This document shows, piece after piece, positions 1-6,443 of a DNA stretch of 7,063 nt. The DNA is taken from positions 1 to 7,063 of the forward strand of contig JALHUG010000316.1 in NCBI GenBank assembly GCA_022866185.1. Reading direction: 5' to 3'. Below the pieces are notes generated by a model. That model was given only the letters and a program-made list of their open reading frames with translations, was not told the origin of the DNA and searched no databases. The translations under genes and the position numbers were made by a program. Origin of the DNA: Dehalococcoidia bacterium. Lineage in GTDB: Bacteria > Chloroflexota > Dehalococcoidia > SM23-28-2. How positions within the stretch are numbered: the first letter of the stretch is position 1; every line of letters begins with the position of its first letter.

Positions 1-1
1 G

Positions 2-1090
2 CCTGACACCCTCCGCTTCGATGCGAGTGCCAGCGGTGCCTACGTGGAGGGCCGCATCTACTACAGGGGTCCCCGCAACCCTCGGGGTGACCTTCCACGG
101 ATCAAGCTCGACCTGACCTCAGACGAAGTCCTGGTGCAGCCGCCTGTCCTGCGACCGATTGCGCATCCCTACCCCGACGAACTTCCGGGCCCGCCGCAGA
201 TCTATTGCTATGCCTTCGAGGAGGTCTTTGCCGAGAAGCTGAGGGCGATGGGGGAGCGGGGCCGCCCTCGTGACCTGTATGACATCATCAACCTCTATCG
301 GCGTCCCGACTTGCGAGTCGCCCCGGACCTGATCATGCAAGTCCTCCAGGCGAAGTGTGAGCACAAGGGGATGGTCGTGCCAACCCTGGCGACCCTGGAG
401 GCGTCGCCGTACCGAAGCGAGTTAGAGGCCGAGTGGGCCAACATGTTGGGGCACCAGCTTCCACAGCTACCGCCGTTTGAAACCCTTTGGTCAGAGCTCG
501 CGGGCCTCTTCGCCTGGCTGGAGGGGCGGGAGGCAGCTCCTGCCCCACTACAGGCTGTGCCGGTTGGCGGGAACGTAGAGGCGGCTTGGCGACCCCCGCC
601 GACGGTGTGGCGGTGGGGAGTCGGCGTGCCACTGGAGGCTATTCGGTTTGCGGGAGCCAACCGTCTGTGCATCGACCTGGGCTATCAGGGCTCCACGCGG
701 CGGGTAGAACCATACTCACTCCGCCGAACACAGGCCGGCAACCTCCTTTTCTTTGCGCGGCGGGTAGACGGCGGTCAGATTCGTGCCTACCGCGTCGATA
801 GGATTCAGAGCATCGAGATCACGACGCAGCCATTCGTTCCTGTCTTCGAAGTCGAAGTCTGGGGCGTCGCTCGCCCTCTCCAACGAGCTACCTCACCGAG
901 GAGGACGGTGCAGCGACGTCTACGGCGCACCGTTCGGCCTCCTGGCCTCCGGTACGTGGTCGAATGCTTGTACTGCGGCAAGCGATTCACCCGTCGCGAT
1001 ACTCGCCTGAGGAAGCACAAGATGCCCAACGCGGGTGGCTTCGATTGCCCCGGTCGGGCAGGATACATCGTCGATACCGTCTATGACTGA
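2..1090 (+). CDS. AbiEii-type nucleotidyltransferase toxin with WYL-like and zinc-finger-like C-terminal extension (5' partial)
   Basis: The frame is open from base 2, so the start lies upstream; the first in-frame GTG at 44 is internal to the family domain and is not a credible start. AbiEii proteins are nucleotidyltransferase-fold toxins of type IV abortive-infection toxin-antitoxin systems, working with an AbiEi antitoxin. Visible family signatures are the strand IKLDLT (nt about 101-118), the helix YCYAFEEVFAEKLRAMGERG and the following RDLYDI block (nt about 203-286). The catalytic Gly-Ser/Asp motifs would be upstream and cannot be seen. After the toxin domain comes a proline-rich linker, then a WYL-like beta segment (nt about 632-832: IRFAGANRLCIDLGYQG, VEPYSLRRT, YRVDRIQSI). 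A basic linker leads to a tail with Cys-x2-Cys-x13-His-x9-Cys (nt 965-1048) that resembles a zinc finger. The gene ends 16 bp from the convergent helicase. Third-position GC is about 75%, lower than in the helicase. The family call is strong; the domain names of the tail are by pattern only. Confidence 0.85.
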   Translation, partial: PDTLRFDASASGAYVEGRIYYRGPRNPRGDLPRIKLDLTSDEVLVQPPVLRPIAHPYPDELPGPPQIYCYAFEEVFAEKLRAMGERGRPRDLYDIINLYRRPDLRVAPDLIMQVLQAKCEHKGMVVPTLATLEASPYRSELEAEWANMLGHQLPQLPPFETLWSELAGLFAWLEGREAAPAPLQAVPVGGNVEAAWRPPPTVWRWGVGVPLEAIRFAGANRLCIDLGYQGSTRRVEPYSLRRTQAGNLLFFARRVDGGQIRAYRVDRIQSIEITTQPFVPVFEVEVWGVARPLQRATSPRRTVQRRLRRTVRPPGLRYVVECLYCGKRFTRRDTRLRKHKMPNAGGFDCPGRAGYIVDTVYD

Positions 1091-1091
1091 C

Positions 1092-1128
1092 CGAGGGGGG
1101 CCAGGGCTAGTCCCCCTGGCCCTCCTCG
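1092..1128. terminator. Bidirectional hairpin between convergent genes
   Basis: An inverted repeat has left arm 1092-1106 (CGAGGGGGGCCAGGG), a 7-nt loop 1107-1113 and right arm 1114-1128. It forms 15 pairs with a single G-T mismatch at 1097/1123. It sits exactly at the tail-to-tail junction of the AbiEii gene (stop 1088-1090) and the helicase gene (stop codon 1107-1109 on the minus strand), so the right arm is also the last codons of the helicase. There is no clear T-tract on either side, so it is not a textbook intrinsic terminator. The very stable GC stem and its position support transcript termination or 3'-end protection for both genes. Confidence 0.55.
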
Positions 1129-2885
1129 CGCTCGTAGCCGGCCACGAAGCGGCGGCGGGTGAACTTCTCCAGCACCTCCGAGCTGGTGACCAGGGCCTCG
1201 GCGTAGGCCTTGATGTCGGGCAGGTCCTCCAGCCGGAAGTCGTACTCCTCGTAGTCCAGCCCCTCAGCGATGGCCTTCCGCTTGCAGTCGCACAGCAGCT
1301 CCATGTACTCCTCGATGGTCCCCCGGCAGGTCAGAAAGTGAACGTTCACGTCCCGCTCCTGCTGGGGCCGCAGCACCCGCGAGAAGGCCTGGGCCATCAC
1401 CGATGGCACCCAGTCGTAGTCCAGGAAGACGACGACGCTGGCCTCCGGGATGTTCAGCCCCTCGGCCAGGCAGGGCGTGGTGGCCACCAGCACCCGGTGG
1501 AAGGGGCTGCGCCGGAAGGCGTCGATGCGCTCGATGCGGGGCGAGGTCCACGTGCGGCGGTTCAGCTCCAGGCTGACGCCGCCGTCCACGTACAGGGGAT
1601 CGCAGGCCAGCCGCTCGATGCGCCTGTGAATCCACCTGGCGCCCTCCTTATTGCGGGAGAGGAGGATGACCTTGCGCCCTTCGCCGAGGGCGTCCTGGAC
1701 GATCTGGAGCGCCCGCCGCTGCTTGGCCGTGGGCTCCTTCCAGTCGGGGTCGAGCAGCTGGGGGAAGGATGCGCAGCCGATGAGGGCGGTGAGCTTGGGC
1801 AGGATCTGCTGCCGGCCCAGGGTGCGCCCCTCGGCCTCGGCCTCCTCCTTCGCCGCCTCGTACCAGGCGCGGAAGTCGGCCAGCACCACCTGGTAGGCGC
1901 GGCGGTGGCGGTCGTCCATCTCGATGGCCTCGTAGTGGAGGTGCGGCTCCGGGATGCGCACCGCCGCCGTCACCTCCGGCTCCGTGTTCAGGCGGCGGAT
2001 CATCTTGGGGGCCAGCATCTCCTGGAAGCCCTGCGGGTCGCGGATCTTCGGCAGGAGCTTCTTCTTCCCCCGGTCCCCTGTGCGCCGGTGCTGCTCGTCG
2101 TAGTAGACGTAGGTGCCGAAGCGCCGCAGGAACTTCTCGACCGCCCCCTCGACGAAGAAGCTGTACTCCGGCCAGACAGCGGAGCCGTTGCCGAAGGCCC
2201 AGTTGAGCAGCGACAGGATGTTGTTGGGGTAGCCGCGCACCGGCGTGCCGGTGAGGAGGACCTTGTGCTTGGCCCGCAGGTGGGTCACCGCCTTCGTCTG
2301 GTTCGCCTCCATGTCCTTGAGGGAGTAGGCCTCGTCCACGGCGATGAAGCCGAACCGCTTGCGCAGGACCGAGGCCAGGCTGTGGCGCAGGCCCATGTCC
2401 TCGACGACGCGGTCGCCCCGCAGGTGCGAGCGGTAGTTGGCGCCCCGACGGTAGCGGTCGTCGCCGGCGCCGCGCAGGGGGCTGTCGTCCGGCAGTCGCC
2501 AGAGGTCGGTGATGGCCACGAGATTGAAGCGCCTGACGTTCCGGCAGTCCTCCAGCGTCTCCACAACGTGAAGCTCGCTGGCCAGGCCGACGGCGCGGAA
2601 CTCCGTCACCCACTCGCCCATCAGCCGCTTGGGGACGACGAGCAGGTTTCGCTGGCAGCCGTACAGCAGAGCCAGGGCAATGGTGACGCGCGTCTTGCCC
2701 AGGCCCATCTGGTAGGTGAGGAGCAGACTCTGCTTCAGGCTGGCCCGCACCACGTCCTCGAACTGGAAGGGGTAGAGCCAGCGGTTCAGGCCCAGGGCCA
2801 GGGCCTTCTTGCGGGCGGCGGCCAGGTGCCGGTGGCAGCGGGCCTCCAGCCCGTCGTCTTCATGCAGCTTTGTCCAGGTCAACAT
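1107..2885 (-). CDS. DEAD/SNF2-like superfamily 2 helicase/translocase
   Basis: This 592-residue protein carries two RecA-like domains. Domain 1 has a Q-motif-like FQFEDV (residues 40-45), Walker A MGLGKT (60-65), a Walker B variant DEAY (184-187) where SNF2 proteins usually have DEAH/DEGH, and motif III LLTGTP (210-215). Domain 2 has a strand KVILLSRN (405-412), a motif V region with AEGLNIPEAS (474-483) and a motif VI region QAFSRVLRPQQ (499-509). The last keeps two arginines but lacks the His and Gly of the canonical SNF2 QAxxRxHRxGQ. It should be an ATP-driven DNA translocase or helicase; no nuclease, methylase or accessory DNA-binding domain is visible. The ATG at 2883-2885 follows a purine-rich GGGAG about 10 nt upstream, and the start overlaps the end of the upstream small gene, suggesting translational coupling. 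Third-position GC is about 90%, higher than in AbiEii or the integrase. Role on the element (defence, replication or restriction-like cargo) is not shown by sequence. Confidence 0.85.
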   Translation of the reverse strand: MLTWTKLHEDDGLEARCHRHLAAARKKALALGLNRWLYPFQFEDVVRASLKQSLLLTYQMGLGKTRVTIALALLYGCQRNLLVVPKRLMGEWVTEFRAVGLASELHVVETLEDCRNVRRFNLVAITDLWRLPDDSPLRGAGDDRYRRGANYRSHLRGDRVVEDMGLRHSLASVLRKRFGFIAVDEAYSLKDMEANQTKAVTHLRAKHKVLLTGTPVRGYPNNILSLLNWAFGNGSAVWPEYSFFVEGAVEKFLRRFGTYVYYDEQHRRTGDRGKKKLLPKIRDPQGFQEMLAPKMIRRLNTEPEVTAAVRIPEPHLHYEAIEMDDRHRRAYQVVLADFRAWYEAAKEEAEAEGRTLGRQQILPKLTALIGCASFPQLLDPDWKEPTAKQRRALQIVQDALGEGRKVILLSRNKEGARWIHRRIERLACDPLYVDGGVSLELNRRTWTSPRIERIDAFRRSPFHRVLVATTPCLAEGLNIPEASVVVFLDYDWVPSVMAQAFSRVLRPQQERDVNVHFLTCRGTIEEYMELLCDCKRKAIAEGLDYEEYDFRLEDLPDIKAYAEALVTSSEVLEKFTRRRFVAGYEREEGQGD

Positions 2886-3066
2886 CCTCTCTCTGCTCCC
2901 GTTTCGAGTCTTTCGATGGATCGACGGCCACCCACCGACTGAGCGGCGCCATCTGGCGCTCGTGCCAGCGGCGCTGGCGCGTTAGCCACCGTTCGCTCTG
3001 GCCGTCGATGACGGCCTCGATGCCGTAGCAGCGAAGCCGCTCGGCCACGTCCTCGAGCCCGAGCAA
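2860..3066 (-). CDS. Small uncharacterised protein encoded upstream of and overlapping the helicase
   Basis: I do not recognise this 68-residue product. It is charged, with a plausible helical beginning (LGLEDVAERLRCYGIEAVID), a tryptophan/arginine-rich middle (RWLTRQRRWHERQM) and a polar, low-complexity end. There is no signal peptide or membrane segment. Coding is supported by codon pattern: about 90% G/C at third positions over the first 50 codons, matching the helicase, and no competing gene covers most of it. Its stop lies 26 nt inside the helicase gene in another frame, the usual signature of a coupled pair. The chosen start is TTG at 3064-3066, preceded by GGAG with 9 nt spacing. The same frame stays open further upstream with protein-like sequence (SLWQELLERPPLLGLEDV) but no ATG, GTG or TTG, so the gene may be 5'-truncated. 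Alternatives are a remnant N-terminal part of the helicase or a chance open frame. Confidence 0.5.
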   Translation of the reverse strand: MLGLEDVAERLRCYGIEAVIDGQSERWLTRQRRWHERQMAPLSRWVAVDPSKDSKREQREDVDLDKAA

Positions 3067-3068
3067 CG

Positions 3069-4898
3069 GTGGCCGCTCCAGGAGTTCTTGCCAGAGGCTG
3101 TGCCCTGCTCTGGCTGGCGAGGCTCCCGTTCCTGGAGGAGGAAGGCCTGGCCGCCCTGCTCGGCGTGGATGGTTTCATGGCCCAGAAGGCGCTTGCCAGC
3201 CTTCGAGAGGCGGGCTGGACCGACTGGGTCATCCCCACCTCGCCGGAGCTGGATCCCCGGCGCTTCTACTACTTGACGGAGGGCGGCGTCCACACCCTGG
3301 CCCGGGCAATGGGTGCGAGCAGGGAGGACATAGAGAGCCGCTACGCCATCGGACGGCGCGAGCTTCTGGCCCGCGTGGCTCGCCTGGAGACTGCGGCCGC
3401 CCTGAATGCCTTCTTCGCAGACATCGCGGAGGTCATCCGCGAGGACGAAGAGGTGAGTCTCGATGAGGCTCGCTCCCTCCCCTGGACTCGCTGCCCGGGG
3501 GGCCGCTGGTGTCCGCCGGGTGTGGAGGCGTACGCAGCCTTGAGGTCCGGCTGCTGGCAGGCCCCGTTCTTCGTCGCCTGGGATCGGGCGGGAGCGCCGA
3601 TGGCCCACCGCCGGACGCGAGTGGCCGGGTGGTACGCCTATCTGGTCTCCGAGGGGAATCCCTGGAGCGTCGAGGGCCTGCCCCCGATTCTTGTCGTCTG
3701 CCCCAGCGAGCGCGAAGCGACACAGTGGGCCCTGGCTATCGAATCCAGCGCCGATAGGCGGCGCATCGCACCCCTGGCTGTGTACATCGGGACTGCATCG
3801 GAGGTCTTCCGGCTGGGAGCCCTCGGGGCCGTGTGGCGTCGGCCCGACGGCCACCGCAGAGCGACGCTGATTGACCGCCTGCGTTGGGTGTCGGAGGCCC
3901 CCCGACAGGTCGGGGTCGAGCCGTCGCTGCCGCTCGTGCCGGTTGAGCCGTGCCAGCGGCGCCCACACAGGAGGGAACTGCGAGAGTGGGCTAGGCAGGC
4001 CGCGACGGACCCTCGCAGCCTCAAACCGGGCGAGCGGGTGGCCGCCCTTGCTCTGAGCACCAGCACCACCCAGAAGGAGTTGCTGGAATGGGTGGGGCAC
4101 CACCCGTTCCTATCAGCGGCCGATCTCGCCATTCTTTCTGGGCTGCGAGAGGCTGGGACCGAGCGACTTCTCGCTGGCCTGGCCCGGCTGGGCCTGGTGG
4201 ACTTCGCTGTGCGTCCTGCGGGTGGGGACAGCTCGCCCGCCAGTCGCTACTTTCTGACTGACGAGGGTCTCCGGCTCCTCGCCGCCCGCGATGGCGTTCC
4301 GCACCGCCGCTACGGCCGGCATGGCGTCCTCGCAGTCGGTGCCAGCACCAGGGACGGCCAAGGCCAGCGCCTGGCGGGGCTGCAGCGGCACTTCGAGCAC
4401 ACTATCGGCGTGAACAGCTTCGTCGTGAAGCTGGCCACTGAGGCGGCGACCTTGCGGGCAACGGGCCAGGACCATCGCCTCGTCCACTGGCTCAGCGCCG
4501 CCGAAGCGCAGGAGTGGTTCCGCTGGAACGGCCGCTGGTGGCACGTTTGGCCGGACGCCCGCTTCCTCTACCGGGCCAACGGGGTCGAGCTCGATGTCTT
4601 CCTGGAGTGGGACAGGGGCACAATGCGGCGGAGGGACTACTTGGAGAAGTTTCGGGCCTACGGCTCGTTCTTTGCCTCTCGACAGGCAGGCCACTTTGCC
4701 CGCTGCCGCCTGCTCGTCGTGACGACGACGCCCGCCGCGGAACGCCGCATCGCTGAAGTGATTCAGTCTGCCGCAGGCACCGCTCCCGCTCTCTTGGTGG
4801 CCCACCTCACGACCGCCAGCCGCCGAGAGCTCGCTGGCGCGCTGGGTGAGATCTGGCGTCTGGCCGATGGTGGAGGCCGGCAGACTTGGTGGCGGTGA
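3069..4898 (+). CDS. Replication-relaxation family protein with two tandem domains
   Basis: The protein has 609 residues. The C-terminal half (about 337-600) matches the replication-relaxation family: a winged helix (HHPFLSAADLAILSGL to YFLTDEGLRLLA), then WPDARFLYRANGVELDVFLEW with DRGT and EKFRAYGSFF. The conserved acidic and basic residues are D496, E513, D515, K527 and Y531. The N-terminal half (about 15-270) repeats this plan: LARLPFLEEEGLAALLGV, FYYLTEGGVHTLARAMG, then PFFVAWDRAG and RVAGWYAYL. That half keeps D172 but has Ala where E513 stands and lacks the EK pair, so it looks degenerate. Family members are associated with replication and DNA relaxation of actinobacterial-type plasmids and integrative elements; biochemical activity is not established from sequence. 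GTG at 3069 is the only in-frame start after the stop at 3009-3011 that keeps the first winged helix. It lacks a good Shine-Dalgarno site. It diverges from the helicase pair and is followed 170 bp later by the excisionase. Confidence 0.75.
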   Translation: MAAPGVLARGCALLWLARLPFLEEEGLAALLGVDGFMAQKALASLREAGWTDWVIPTSPELDPRRFYYLTEGGVHTLARAMGASREDIESRYAIGRRELLARVARLETAAALNAFFADIAEVIREDEEVSLDEARSLPWTRCPGGRWCPPGVEAYAALRSGCWQAPFFVAWDRAGAPMAHRRTRVAGWYAYLVSEGNPWSVEGLPPILVVCPSEREATQWALAIESSADRRRIAPLAVYIGTASEVFRLGALGAVWRRPDGHRRATLIDRLRWVSEAPRQVGVEPSLPLVPVEPCQRRPHRRELREWARQAATDPRSLKPGERVAALALSTSTTQKELLEWVGHHPFLSAADLAILSGLREAGTERLLAGLARLGLVDFAVRPAGGDSSPASRYFLTDEGLRLLAARDGVPHRRYGRHGVLAVGASTRDGQGQRLAGLQRHFEHTIGVNSFVVKLATEAATLRATGQDHRLVHWLSAAEAQEWFRWNGRWWHVWPDARFLYRANGVELDVFLEWDRGTMRRRDYLEKFRAYGSFFASRQAGHFARCRLLVVTTTPAAERRIAEVIQSAAGTAPALLVAHLTTASRRELAGALGEIWRLADGGGRQTWWR

Positions 4899-4907
4899 CC
4901 GACAGTG

Positions 4908-4936
4908 TTGGACCCATACGCGGGAGCAAGCACAAT
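4908..4936 (+). promoter_or_regulatory. Candidate sigma-70-like promoter for xis-int
   Basis: TTGGAC (4908-4913) is a fair -35 box, followed by a 17-bp spacer and CACAAT (4931-4936), which matches four of six positions of a -10 box. It lies in the only non-coding stretch ahead of the excisionase and integrase genes. An 8-bp inverted repeat flanks it (TGACCGAC at 4896-4903 and GTCGGTCA at 4992-4999), which could be an operator or chance. The rest of the 169-bp gap (4899-5067) shows no further gene unless the longer excisionase start at 4969 is used. Confidence 0.3.
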
Positions 4937-5050
4937 GGGAGACGGGCATACTATCGGGCTCATGATCGATGTCCACGAGAGGGCAGGTGTGGTCGGTCAA
5001 CGGGGTTCGCGGGCCGCTGGACACCGGCGTCCCTTTGAGCGTGCAATTTG

Positions 5051-5059
5051 GGAGTGAGG
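5051..5059 (+). promoter_or_regulatory. Ribosome binding site deciding the excisionase start
   Basis: GGAGTGAGG ends 8 nt before the GTG at 5068. It favours that start over the in-frame ATG at 4969, which has no clear Shine-Dalgarno sequence. Confidence 0.5.
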
Positions 5060-5067
5060 TACTGCGT

Positions 5068-5298
5068 GTGACAGCGGCGACCGATGAGTCCGTCCTCCTA
5101 ACCGTCCCAGAGGCAGCCCGCCTGCTGCGGATCTCACGTAACCTGGCCTACGAACTTATCCGCCAGGGGCGTCTCCCCCATGTCCGCCTGGGCCGCCGTA
5201 TCCTCGTCCCCCGCTTCGGCCTGGAGCAGTGGATCGCCCGTGAGGCGGGGCTACCCCAGCCGCCGCACCCGGTGGTATCCTTGCCGCAACGCCACTAG
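5068..5298 (+). CDS. Excisionase-like MerR/HTH DNA-binding protein
   Basis: The 76-residue product matches the excisionase-family winged helix-turn-helix. Residues 10-56 contain LLTVPEAARLLRISRNLAYE (first helices), then a short wing with RLPHVRLGRRILVPR and the closing helix FGLEQWIA. Such proteins bind and bend DNA at attachment sites, tipping the adjacent tyrosine recombinase towards excision, and may also regulate the integrase promoter. It is 11 bp upstream of the integrase and surely co-transcribed with it. The GTG at 5068 is chosen because of the good ribosome binding site and because the extra 33 residues added by the ATG at 4969 do not resemble the family; the longer 109-residue version remains possible. 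Family call is strong; the excision function is inferred from the integrase neighbour. Confidence 0.8.
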   Translation: MTAATDESVLLTVPEAARLLRISRNLAYELIRQGRLPHVRLGRRILVPRFGLEQWIAREAGLPQPPHPVVSLPQRH

Positions 5299-5303
5299 GG
5301 AGG
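5299..5303 (+). promoter_or_regulatory. Shine-Dalgarno site of the integrase gene
   Basis: A consensus GGAGG directly follows the excisionase stop codon and lies 6 nt before the integrase ATG. It is the strongest ribosome binding site in the window, arguing for efficient integrase translation from a joint xis-int transcript. Confidence 0.65.
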
Positions 5304-5309
5304 TGGGTC

Positions 5310-6443
5310 ATGCAGGGCCATGTCCGCAAGCGAGGCAAGAGTTCCTGGACGGTGGTGGTCGAACTGGGCCGCGATCCCCAGACGGCCAAGCGCCGACAGC
5401 TCTGGCGCTCGGTCAAAGGCACCAGGAAGGAGGCCGAGGCCCTCCTGGTGAGGCTCCTACACCAGCGCGACACAGGCATCGATACTCCGCCTGGAAAGCT
5501 AATACTGGGCGAATATCTGAAGCGCTGGCTAGTCGAGTATGCCCGCCCCAATACGGCCCCAAAGACATTCAGGCGCTATGAGCAGATCGTCCGCGTCCAC
5601 CTGCTGCCGAGCCTGGGCAGCATCCCGCTCACGAAGCTGCGACCCCTCCACATTCAGCAGGTCTACGCCCAGGTCAGGGGAAAGGGACTATCGGCTAGGA
5701 CCGCCCTCCACTGTCATCGAGTGCTGCGAGAGGCCCTACAGCATGCCCTCCGATGGCAGCTCATTGATCGCAACCCTGCTGACTCGGTGGAGCCACCGCG
5801 ACCGATTCGGCATGAGATTCCCGCCCTGTCGCCAGATGACGCTCAACGGGTCCTAGCGGCAGCTGAAAGCACCTCCTACGACTGTCTGGTCTACCTGGCC
5901 TTGATGACGGGTCTTCGCCAAGGGGAACTGTTGGGCCTACGCTGGCAGGACGTGAACCTGGAGGCCAGCGTCCTGCACGTCCGGCAGACCTGTCAGTGGC
6001 TTCCCCGAGAGGGTTTCATCTTTCGCCAGCCCAAGACCTACCGAGGCACCCGCCCGGTGGCTCTGTCGCGGGCGACGGTGGAACGGCTTCGCCAGCACCG
6101 CCGCCGACAGCTAGAGGAACGCCTCGCAGCAGGCCCTGCCTACGAAGACAAAGACCTGGTCTTCGCCAATGCCCTGGGCGCGCCCGTGCACCCCACTAAC
6201 CTTCGCAGGGCCTGGCTGGCGATCGCAAGAGAGGCCGGCCTTGGCCGCCTACGGTTCCATGATCTTCGCCACGCCCACGCCTCCCTGTTGCTTCAACAGG
6301 GCGTGCATCCTAAGATTGTGTCCGAGCGTCTGGGCCATTCTGGCGTCGGCATCACCCTGGACATTTACTCCCACGTCGTGCCCAACCTCCAGGCCCAGGC
6401 TGCCAACGGACTCGATACCCTGCTCAGCAGGGCTCGTATCTGA
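5310..6443 (+). CDS. Phage-type tyrosine recombinase (integrase)
   Basis: This 377-residue protein is a complete site-specific integrase. An N-terminal arm-binding domain (about 1-50, with VRKRGKSSWTVVVELG typical of this class) is followed by a SAM-like core-binding domain (about 63-150). The catalytic domain (about 170-370) has all expected residues: R203 in TGLRQGELLGLRW, K242 in the beta hairpin, H317 and R320 in HDLRHAHAS, H343 in LGHSG, and the nucleophile Y353 in DIYSHV. It should cut and rejoin DNA at attP and attB through a covalent 3'-phosphotyrosine intermediate. Length is normal for integrases of high-GC Gram-positive and Chloroflexota elements and no frameshift is seen, so it is probably active. 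It follows the excisionase gene closely and ends 68 bp before tRNA-Ser, the likely integration target. Third-position GC is about 73%, lower than in the chromosomal sucC. Confidence 0.95.
   Translation: MQGHVRKRGKSSWTVVVELGRDPQTAKRRQLWRSVKGTRKEAEALLVRLLHQRDTGIDTPPGKLILGEYLKRWLVEYARPNTAPKTFRRYEQIVRVHLLPSLGSIPLTKLRPLHIQQVYAQVRGKGLSARTALHCHRVLREALQHALRWQLIDRNPADSVEPPRPIRHEIPALSPDDAQRVLAAAESTSYDCLVYLALMTGLRQGELLGLRWQDVNLEASVLHVRQTCQWLPREGFIFRQPKTYRGTRPVALSRATVERLRQHRRRQLEERLAAGPAYEDKDLVFANALGAPVHPTNLRRAWLAIAREAGLGRLRFHDLRHAHASLLLQQGVHPKIVSERLGHSGVGITLDIYSHVVPNLQAQAANGLDTLLSRARI
6418..6432 (+). other. Short palindrome at the integrase 3' end
   Basis: CCCTGCT-C-AGCAGGG is a perfect palindrome around one base, inside the last integrase codons. 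As RNA it would form only five pairs with a 5-nt loop, and just a short TTT follows after the stop, so any termination would be weak. It could equally be a protein site or chance. Confidence 0.25.

Noticed and set aside
1648..2613. A 321-residue minus-strand frame inside the helicase
   Set aside because: The product is Pro/Arg/Gly-rich and has no motif; it is a shifted reading of the helicase codons.
1035..2942. A 635-residue open frame on the plus strand across the helicase gene
   Set aside because: Its translation is a low-complexity run of V, L, G, Q and A without any family motif. It is the mirror of a very GC3-rich gene, which lacks stops in the opposite frame. The minus-strand helicase has complete motifs.
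2982..4103. A 373-residue minus-strand frame opposite the replication-relaxation gene
   Set aside because: It has no recognisable domain and biased composition, while the plus strand encodes a clear family member. It also covers the 5' region of the small minus-strand gene in another frame, without its codon pattern.
4113..5024. A 303-residue minus-strand frame opposite the C-terminal half of the replication-relaxation gene
   Set aside because: Shadow of the plus-strand gene; no motif and unlikely composition.
4969..5067. N-terminal extension of the excisionase from the ATG at 4969
   Set aside because: The added 33 residues do not resemble the family, and there is no good ribosome binding site at 4969, whereas 5068 has one at proper spacing. 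Kept only as an alternative start.
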